DNA of 12,500 nucleotides from Hirudo medicinalis. Its lineage: Eukaryota; Annelida; Clitellata; Hirudinida; Hirudinidae. The position numbers and the translations under genes are program-made. Below the pieces are notes generated by a model that was given only the letters and a program-made list of their open reading frames with translations, was not told the DNA's origin and did not search any database. The stretch spans positions 10,907-23,406 of the forward strand of contig MPNW01001272.1 in NCBI GenBank assembly GCA_011800805.1, in the 5' to 3' direction. Of this stretch, positions 7,143 to 12,500 are shown one piece after another. The number at the start of each line of letters is the position of its first letter. Position 1 is the first letter of the stretch.

Positions 7143-7486
7143 TTTTCACCTTCGAATCTGATTGGTCCACCGCTATTTTTTTGTTCTTAAAATGGCTTCC
7201 TTTATTTTGTAATATTTTATTTTAAACTTTTATTACGAAATAATGAATTAATCAATTATTAATCATTTAATCGATCACGTCGTCTCTAAATTTAATGACG
7301 TCGATCATTTTGAAGTGGATTTATTTTAATCTAAAAAAAAAGAAAAGAGATTTATCAAAGAAACCACAAACATAAAGACACGAGAGGGGTGAGGGACACG
7401 AGAGGGGTGTCTAATTCTTGAATCTGAGAACATTTTTTTTTTCTTTCTTAGCATAAAATTTCTAAAGTTTTGAAAGGTCAACTTGC
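7143..7486. other. AT-rich spacer, intron under the minus-strand model
   Basis: Contains a GATTGGT (CCAAT-complement) at about 7160, poly-T and poly-A runs, and a 16-bp near-duplicate ACACGAGAGGGGTG at about 7379 and 7396. If the GC donor at 7486 is real, this is the start of an intron. If it is not, the minus frame continues to 7326 with a second hydrophobic stretch (FMFVVSLINLFSFFL). Confidence 0.5.
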
Positions 7487-7961
7487 CTTCAATTTTGAAG
7501 ATTTTTCGAAAACTTTCCCTTGAATTCGGTGAGACTTGATCCGTTAGATGGACCGGAAGGGCTGTCGATGACCCGGATGCTGCTGCTGATGATGATGCTG
7601 CTGCTGATGATGCTGATGATGATGACGATGACGCCGATGAAGAGTACGTCGGTGACGTCATTGTTAACGATCCCGAAGATGACGGAAGAGAATCCGATAC
7701 GAGGATCATTACGCTCATCTGAGTTATAAATAGCATCAGGAGTATGAAAGCCGATGACGTCACGAGAATTGACCACACGACCCCGTTGTTGGACACGTGA
7801 TTGTTCAGATCCTCGATCCCACTTGAACTCTGACCTCGATGAAACGATGAGGACGACGATGATGATCGCTTTCCATCGATTGGCTGATTTTGTCTGGAGT
7901 TTTGGTCGTCCACGGCGAGGCAGGACACGCTTGCCACACTCTTTGAGGATCCCACTTGCCT
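7487..7961 (-). CDS. Candidate exon of a single-pass membrane protein
   Basis: Best coding candidate here. On the minus strand, CCCTTTTGACCTTTTGACACAG (AG at 7963-7962) is a good acceptor. The frame runs AGG CAA GTG onward for 158 codons to GAA G|GCAAGT, a GC-type donor at 7486. Layout in residues from the acceptor: about 60 hydrophilic, Ser-rich residues with a basic patch (DGKRSSSSSSS); a strong membrane segment, VVWSILVTSSAFILLMLFIT with QMSVMILV following; then a Ser/Thr/Ala-rich stem and a basic end (RESFRKIFKIEG). Positive charges before the segment and a Ser/Thr-rich stretch after it suggest type II topology. There is no ATG in frame upstream before a stop, so an earlier exon is needed. 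GC content is clearly above its surroundings. The Ser/Ala part overlaps a GAT/GCT repeat, so that portion may be repeat-derived. A type II glycosyltransferase, transmembrane collagen or similar is possible; no family recognised. Confidence 0.4.
7562..7640. repeat. GAT/GCT imperfect trinucleotide repeat inside exon candidate
   Basis: CTGCTGCTGATGATGATG-type triplets on the plus strand, encoding the Ser/Ala run on the minus strand. Unlike other ATC repeats in the window it is oriented as GAT on the plus strand and mixes GCT, GAC and GCC triplets. Confidence 0.85.
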
Positions 7962-8180
7962 CTGTGTCAAAAGGTCAAAAGGGTCACAGAGGTTAAAGTT
8001 GATGGACGATGAATCAGAAATGAGGAGAACTCGCTTTTATGGGTTTTCGTGGTGGACGACGATGAAATAGTGAGGCAATAACCGAGACAATTTCAAGAAC
8101 AATATCAACAATGCCAAATAAAAGCGGCTGCTTTAGCGAAGTCTGCAGTAACAATTCTAATTCTGATGCAACTTTGAACA

Positions 8181-8224
8181 ATTATTAATAATATTAATAT
8201 TATTATTATTATTATTATTATAAT
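8181..8224. repeat. AAT then ATT microsatellite
   Basis: Short AAT units change to about eight ATT units. Small self-complementary tract. Confidence 0.9.
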
Positions 8225-8360
8225 TACGAGTGAAATATTTATGATAATAATATTTACTTAATAGATTTTTAACTATTTTTTATTATTCTTATAAATGCAT
8301 GTAAATATACTCATTTATTGCAATAAATGTTATTCTCGTATTAATAATTATAATTCCAAT

Positions 8361-8428
8361 GAACAATGTGAACAATGTGAACAATGTGAACAATGTGAAC
8401 AATGTGAACAATGTGAACAATGTGAACA
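8361..8428 (+). repeat. Seven perfect 9-bp units, each with AACAATG
   Basis: GAACAATGT repeated seven times without a mismatch (8361-8423), then GAACAGCAGCAG. AACAATG matches the core recognised by SOX HMG-box proteins (AACAAT/ACAATG). Zero divergence suggests very recent expansion or selection. Regulatory function is inference. Confidence 0.95.
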
Positions 8429-8529
8429 GCAGCAGTAATTAGGGAGCAGACTATGTGCAAATAATTGCAGTACATTCCAAGAAGACAGCCTCATACATCC
8501 TCAGGCGAGGTGCAAAACATACATTCCAC

Positions 8530-8553
8530 AACAACAACAACAACAACAACAAC
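8530..8553. repeat. (AAC)8 microsatellite
   Basis: Eight perfect AAC units, then AAATTC. Confidence 0.95.
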
Positions 8554-8644
8554 AAATTCAACAGCACACTTAATAATATCAGTTTATTACTGGATTATAA
8601 CGTAATATATATTCCACAATTAATTAATCGAATTAAAAAATCAT

Positions 8645-8710
8645 AACAATAACAACAACAACAACAACAACAATAACAACAATAATAATAATAATAATTA
8701 TTATTAATTT
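8645..8710. repeat. AAC to AAT to ATT graded repeat
   Basis: AACAAT, (AAC)n, AAT and finally TTATTATT in sequence. The AAT and ATT parts are complementary and adjacent, so they can form a small hairpin. Confidence 0.9.
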
Positions 8711-8802
8711 AATTAAGATTGCGCAGCAAGTTGTTTGCGAGTGAGTTATTAATTAATCTAAATGAAACTAATTCTCACGGGATCAAGATTTGAAATACAT
8801 AG

Positions 8803-8822
8803 TCATCATCATCATCATCGTC

Positions 8823-8870
<48 letters not shown>
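8803..8870. repeat. ATC microsatellite
   Basis: About 22 TCA triplets with one CGT and one ACC interruption. Cleaner than the 536-635 array. Confidence 0.95.
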
Positions 8871-8874
<4 letters not shown>

Positions 8875-9220
8875 TATCATGGTCGTATCACGGATCAATT
8901 CACATCATCACAACTCCAAAACACTCAACCTCCAAAAATGATTGTGGAAAGTGAAAATTCAAATTCCTGAAGTGGAGAAGGTTTTCCAATAACCTTGACG
9001 TACGACTGATCGCAGGCCGTCGCAACGGATGTGACGTCATTGTCTTTCCATGCACGGACGACATATTTCATCGGCAGAACTACAGAGAAATGCGATGATT
9101 TCCATGCATGTCATTTCCATGCATGGATGACGCCAGGTTTTTAAACGTGTTTCGAACAATTTTAGGCGGGAAGAACACTTTGAACGTCTGCTAAATATCA
9201 TTTTAAATGCTGCCACGGAA
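8871..9220. other. Single-copy stretch with CRE palindrome and TTTCCATGCA words
   Basis: TGACGTCA (cyclic-AMP response element palindrome) lies at 9032-9039. TTTCCATGCA occurs three times (about 9045, 9099, 9114), twice followed by a GGA(T/C)GAC phrase. No open frame supported. Moderate GC in the middle. Confidence 0.5.
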
Positions 9221-9404
9221 GATGGATGGATGGATGGATGGAGGGATAGAGGGATGGATGGATGGATGGAGGGATGGATGGATGGATGGATGGATGGAGG
9301 GGTGGATGGATGGAGGGATGAATGAGTCGATGGATCGATGGAGGAATGAATAAATGGATGGATCGATGGAGGAAGGAATGAATGGATGAATGGATGGATG
9401 GATA
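9221..9404 (+). repeat. GGAT tetranucleotide array with GGAG and GAAT variants
   Basis: About 184 bp of GATG units interrupted by GAGG, GATAGAGG, GTCGAT and GAATGAAT. Minus-strand frames read as His-Pro-Ser-Ile repeats, a by-product. Confidence 0.95.
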
Positions 9405-9738
9405 GAAAATAAATGAAGGTCCGATGAATTTGTGTAGAATGATGGTTTATTTACCCAAGCAGAATTCCCCATCTTGCTGCAGGATACAGAAAAGTAATTT
9501 GTTGTCGAAAGTTGGCATAAAAAGAGGATTTAATGGAGTTTATAATTTGTTTGTAAATTTCATAAATGTCGGATATATTGCTTTGGAAAAAATTGAATAA
9601 TGTTCGAATAATGTTTGAATAATGTTTACATTCGTCATCATATCCTTCGCTGTTTTTTTCTATAAATTTACAAAAATATGTAAATTTTAGATGCGTGTGG
9701 TCTTTAATTTTTAAATAACCCATAGACCCAAATCTGTT
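9405..9738. other. AT-rich spacer between GGAT and ATCC arrays
   Basis: Contains three near copies of AATAATGTT(C/T)GAATAATG between 9596 and 9630 and a T-run near 9651. A 90-codon minus-strand frame is open but begins without ATG and is lysine/isoleucine/asparagine-rich as expected of AT-rich DNA. Nothing gene-like. Confidence 0.5.
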
Positions 9739-9835
9739 CGTTCATTCGTTCCTTTGTTCGTTCATCCGTCCGTCCGTCCGCCGTCCATCCATCCATCCAT
9801 CCATCCATCCATCCATCCATCCATCCATCCATCCA
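9739..9835 (+). repeat. GTTC / CGTC / ATCC tetranucleotide array
   Basis: Begins with GTTCGTTCATTCGTTCC-type units, passes through CCGT units, and ends with about 12 perfect CCAT units (9784-9834). The ATCC part is the reverse complement of the GGAT array at 9221-9404. The GTTC part is the reverse complement of the GAAC array at 11433-11488. Confidence 0.95.
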
Positions 9836-9896
9836 GCATTTGAGATTATTGCTTCTAATTCTGCATAAAAGTGGGACATGAAGAACACATTTGCAG

Positions 9897-9992
9897 GAGC
9901 TCAACGTTCATTTGTCCGTGGATCCACGTGACACAAACGTCATTTTCCACACGAATGACCTCATTCCGGCTGCTTTTGATTCCGCTATTTAA
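9897..9992 (+). CDS. Candidate terminal exon (plus), or minus-strand exon 9855-10054
   Basis: A moderate-GC island with coding-like frames on both strands. Plus: after AACACATTTGCAG (AG at 9895-9896) the frame reads 31 codons, including [20 protein letters not shown], then IPAAFDSAI and TAA at 9990-9992; an AATAAA lies at 10170-10175. Minus: after TTCTCTTTATGACTTCAG (AG at 10056-10055) the frame starts with two bases and reads 65 further codons to TAG at 9857-9855, including [20 protein letters not shown] and a Cys-rich end (QMCSSCPTF). Both acceptors are good and both peptides look natural. They cannot both be right, and neither has a recognised family. The minus exon does not fit between the other proposed minus exons in phase. 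Confidence 0.2.
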   Translation, partial: ELNVHLSVDPRDTNVIFHTNDLIPAAFDSAI

Positions 9993-10264
9993 ACAAATGT
10001 CCGCAGATCTTCTTGGATTGTTTAAAATATTTTCCAGCAAATATTTGCTTCGAACTGAAGTCATAAAGAGAAGTTTTGAAATGTAATATTCGTGTCGACG
10101 TTGGTTATTCAGCACGAAATATTAAAGCCGACAAATTAACAGGATCATTATTAATGGAAAACAAAACATAATAAACTTAATAACAATAATTAACACATAA
10201 TTATCTCTGTAAGAATTCTTCATTAAACAAATTAAAAATTTAATTTATAATAATTTTTCATTAT

Positions 10265-10382
10265 AGTAATAAAGAGTTATTATTATTGTAATTTTATTAT
10301 TACATTCCTATTATTATTATTGTTATTATTATTATTATTATTATTAATATTATTGTTATTTTTATTATTTTTATCATTATTA

Positions 10383-10417
<35 letters not shown>

Positions 10418-10420
10418 TAT
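10265..10420. repeat. ATT microsatellite, interrupted
   Basis: Two main ATT blocks with GTT, TTT and ATC interruptions. It ends in a clean run of about ten units before AAAGAGACG. Confidence 0.93.
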
Positions 10421-11432
10421 AAAGAGACGAATGATTGTGATGGAGAATGTGGAATGAATGGGGACCTCCACAATCTGCTTGGAAATATTTCAAACTTTTC
10501 AAATATTTCAAATATTTGAAAATATTCAAATTTGTCCAATCAGGGTCTTCAAAATCCAGCAGAACGTTTCCAGAGAACACTTTCCACTTGAACGTGTTCA
10601 AGCTTTCCACAAACAACTCAAACTATAAATACAACGGAGCTGTCAATCTTGATCTGCTGATTTTGGAATCCCTTTGAGTTGGAATGATTTATCAACATCA
10701 GACTTATTTCAGCTTTAAATAAATTTCCCTTTATTGAGGAGAAGGAAGAATAAAACTGTTCGCCAATTTTGTAAATTATCATAATAATTCGGAACTAAAT
10801 TTTGGTCAATATTTGATATTAATTGGGAAAAAAAGGATTAATATATTTTAGTTTTGAAAATGTTGCAAAAGAATATTCAATTATTTCGACTTGAAGTTCT
10901 AATTAGAAATTTCTTGAAAGATTTTTCAGTGTTACTGAAAGTGAATTTTAAATTGATAAACATTAATAATGATAATAAGAAAATAAATTATTATTATAAA
11001 TAATTTAAATAATATAAATATTCACAATTTTACAATAACATTAATAGCGTCAATAGTTATTATGAATTAAAACATTAAAACAATTAATTTGCACAAAATT
11101 AATTTTAATATAACAACAATCTAATCGTTTTAATTAGAATTAAATCCAAGCCATCAGTTACCTTCACTGAGACGAGGGGGCCTTTATGAATTGCAACAGA
11201 TGCTAACTGGGGCGCAATTCCGTGCCCTCATTCATTCTTTTAGCGTCAATTTTTTGAGATTTAAATAAAAAAATCAATCCTATCTTCTACTTGATCAATT
11301 CCTCTCTTGAGGTCAAAGGTTAAAGATTTCTAAAGCCAGTTTGAGGAGGAGAATTTTTGTTGGAATGTAAGTGAGAGGAGGGTCACATTTGTTCTTTAAA
11401 CGTTATTTACTGAAATGACAACAAAGGATGAT
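10421..11432. other. AT-rich single-copy kilobase, no gene recognised
   Basis: 10440-10680 is somewhat richer in GC and carries AAATATTTCAAA-type words. A minus-strand frame there reads FKWKVFSGNVLLDFEDPDW before degenerating into repeat-derived Leu/Lys, but it lacks ATG and a convincing acceptor. 10680-11150 is A/T runs with no open frame of note. 11155-11400 is mixed (GACGAGGGGGCC near 11171, GAGGAGGAGAA near 11344) with nothing recognised. Confidence 0.5.
10506..10521. repeat. 16-bp perfect palindrome
   Basis: TTTCAAATATTTGAAA equals its own reverse complement. It is embedded in a run of TTTCAAA and AAATATTT words (10486-10535), so it may simply be part of a short degenerate repeat. Confidence 0.85.
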
Positions 11433-11488
11433 GAATGAACGAACGAACGCATGAACGAACGAACGAATGAACGAACGAACGAATGAAC
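11433..11488 (+). repeat. 16-bp GAATGAACGAACGAAC array
   Basis: Units at 11433, 11449 (one change, GCATG), 11465 and a partial at 11481. A tetranucleotide GAAC/GAAT array with a four-unit superstructure. Confidence 0.93.
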
Positions 11489-12032
11489 AAATGTGACATT
11501 AAATTTCATACGTTAATTAATGTTAATTACAAAGTAATAATAAATGTAATAAATTATTTGCTTCAAACATTATTATAATTATTATTATGATTATTATTAA
11601 CAATGGAGAAATTCTGTCAAATGTTTATTAAACGATATTCTGAATTCAGTGAATGAGGAAAAAAATGAAAAAAAATGAAAAAGACCAAAAGTCGTAATAA
11701 ATATGTTCAAATGCAGTCTGCATTCTCTGAATGAGTATCATTCCATAGCATTGTCATCATGGCCCTCAATCACTTGGTAGCTTTTCATCCGGTCGATTTA
11801 TGTAGCGCAAACTATTGAACAAACACTTGGGCATCCAAAGACTTGAATCTCCCATGATAACTTGTTCATATTATTTTTGAAGAAGAATTTGAAAAATATT
11901 TGAATGCATTACTTCACCTATGTTTAAATTTTTTTGAATTAAAATATGGCTCTCAAATTTTATCAATTATAATATTCCCAACGCGATCCTCTCTGACATC
12001 GTGTGTGTCCGACTTAAATTTCTCCGGCAAGA
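11489..12032. other. AT-rich spacer, nothing recognised
   Basis: A/T-rich, with ATT runs near 11575-11597 and a duplicated AAAAAATGAAA near 11660-11675. From about 11960 the base composition shifts towards the GC-richer right-hand island. Confidence 0.5.
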
Positions 12033-12112
12033 ATGTCTTCCTTTCTTTCCAAGTTTAGGAGTCCGATCATAAAAAAGAATAAGTCCAAAGTGGAAGCTAC
12101 GAGACCTGGAAA
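12033..12112 (+). CDS. Candidate first exon (plus strand), unrecognised product
   Basis: ATG at 12033 in context AAGAATGT (purine at -3), with an in-frame TAA upstream at 12015. It encodes a short basic peptide starting MSSFLSKFRSPIIKKNKSKV and continuing EATRPG. Without splicing, the frame stops at TGA 12114-12116 after 27 codons. A donor-like AA|GTGAAT at 12112/12113 would end the exon with two bases of a codon, which fits the one-base start of the candidate at 12337. The basic Ser/Lys-rich start resembles the N-terminus of many cytoplasmic proteins and is not diagnostic. It competes with the minus-strand candidate at 12366-12431. Confidence 0.18.
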
Positions 12113-12336
12113 GTGAATACAAATTGGAAAGGAGGTGCTGCTGAAGATGCTTCCTGGAAAAACTTGTTTCTCGCACCTCGGGGCGAAAGATGAGCAGAAA
12201 ACGACACGTGATGTGGCACTGAACGAACGTCCTTCACGAAGGAGAAAGATTCATTCAAAATGGACAACCACTGTTTCCCGCTGAAATGGTTGAAAAGCCC
12301 AGCAAAAGAACCTTTGGAGACTGTGTTTTCATTTAG

Positions 12337-12436
12337 AATCAGACGTTGGAAGTCGTTACGCTTACTGCGGCAGTTGCGACAATTTCAGGATTCGCAGTCG
12401 ACCGAGGTGGCATTGATGACGCTTCCTTCATTGTGA
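12337..12436 (+). CDS. Candidate second exon (plus strand), unrecognised product
   Basis: CTGTGTTTTCATTTAG (AG at 12335-12336) is one of the better acceptors in the window. The following frame (one base, then 32 codons) includes RRWKSLRLLRQLRQFQDSQS and TEVALMTLPSL, ending at TGA 12434-12436. With the preceding candidate it would join as ...RPG-K-IRR in frame. The Arg/Leu-rich segment could be a basic helix. It overlaps, on the opposite strand, the 12366-12431 candidate, so at most one is right. The end could also be a donor before the stop (GAG|GTGGCA). Confidence 0.18.
12366..12431 (-). CDS. Candidate first exon (minus strand) of the membrane-protein model
   Basis: Minus-strand ATG at 12431-12429 in favourable context (ACAATGA, purine at -3). 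22 codons, MKEASSMPPRSTANPEIVAT then AA, end exactly at a GTAAGC donor (12365-12360). The exon ends in phase 0, matching the phase-0 start of the 7487-7961 candidate, and would supply the initiator Met and start of a cytoplasmic N-terminal domain. Without splicing the frame stops eight codons later. Evidence against: short, the base before the donor is A rather than G, and a plus-strand exon model covers the same DNA. Confidence 0.2.
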
Positions 12437-12500
12437 ATTTGGAAGTAATTAGTTAATTGTTTGTGAATTATTAACTTGAAAATGATGTTTTGCATTATGC

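Noticed and set aside
8455..8646. 63-codon plus-strand frame with poly-Asn
   Set aside because: Spans the (AAC)8 repeat and AT-rich flanks; no ATG-supported or spliced model.
9203..9472. His-Pro-Ser-Ile repeat protein on the minus strand
   Set aside because: Direct translation of the GGAT array; no independent coding evidence.
10380..10616. Minus-strand frame with FKWKVFSGNVLLDFEDPDW
   Set aside because: Starts without ATG, lacks a convincing acceptor, and soon decays into repeat-derived Leu/Lys/Tyr and poly-Ile from the ATT array. Kept only as a remark.
11967..12176. 69-codon minus-strand frame, Ser/Arg-rich
   Set aside because: No initiating context or splice borders; it is the shadow of the moderate-GC island at 12.0-12.4 kb.
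1..12500. tRNA, rRNA, transposase, reverse transcriptase or viral genes
   Set aside because: Both strands were read for cloverleaf-like or catalytic-motif signals and none was seen. Very decayed copies could be missed without a database search.

Overview
This window looks like intergenic and intronic DNA from an animal genome. It is AT-rich, has no long open reading frame, and is crowded with simple-sequence repeats of very different unit sizes (2 to 23 bp). Nothing resembles a bacterial gene layout. No rRNA, tRNA, viral gene or recognisable transposase/reverse transcriptase could be read. The lineage cannot be fixed from this sequence; an invertebrate or basal vertebrate with a microsatellite-rich genome is a guess.

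Layout. 1-263: long AAT/AAC array that turns into its own complement. 536-746: ATC and AAAAAT repeats. 773-960: moderate-GC island with a minus-strand exon-like frame. 1361-1560: GC-rich island with a G9 run. 1989-2048: four exact-spaced 15-bp units, each with TGACTCA. 2261-2577: compound trinucleotide repeat, then seven copies of a 19-bp unit with a palindromic core. 3368-3884: AT and CAT/CGT arrays. 3913-4005: short minus-strand exon-like island. 4192-4962: AAC arrays and one GTT array. 5155-5795: CATTC-type satellite flanked by a 9-bp direct repeat. 5853-6322: promoter-like TATA/Inr/ATG arrangement and two small plus-strand ORFs. 7050-7142: 15-bp AATGT/AATGC array. 7487-7961: the best coding candidate, a minus-strand exon with a membrane segment. 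8361-8423: seven perfect 9-bp units, each with AACAATG. 8530-8870: AAC, AAT and ATC repeats. 9221-9404 and 9739-9835: GGAT and ATCC arrays in opposite orientation. 9855-10054: island open on both strands. 10265-10420: ATT array. 11433-11488: 16-bp GAAC-type array. 12033-12436: island with competing exon models on both strands.

Gene interpretation. The best hypothesis is a minus-strand, multi-exon gene for a single-pass (type II-like) membrane protein. It would use 12431-12366, 7961-7487, 4005-3913 and possibly 960-773. Reading phases at the proposed junctions agree (0/0, 1/2, 1/2), and each block is flanked by usable acceptor or donor signals, including two non-canonical GCAAGT donors. This is inference: each junction agrees by chance one time in three, and the first block competes with a plus-strand model on the same DNA. 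No protein family was recognised.

The clearest sequence-level novelty is three separate tandem arrays whose units each contain a motif resembling a known animal transcription-factor site: AP-1-like, POU4-like palindrome, and SOX-like. They could be incidental minisatellites or homotypic binding-site clusters.
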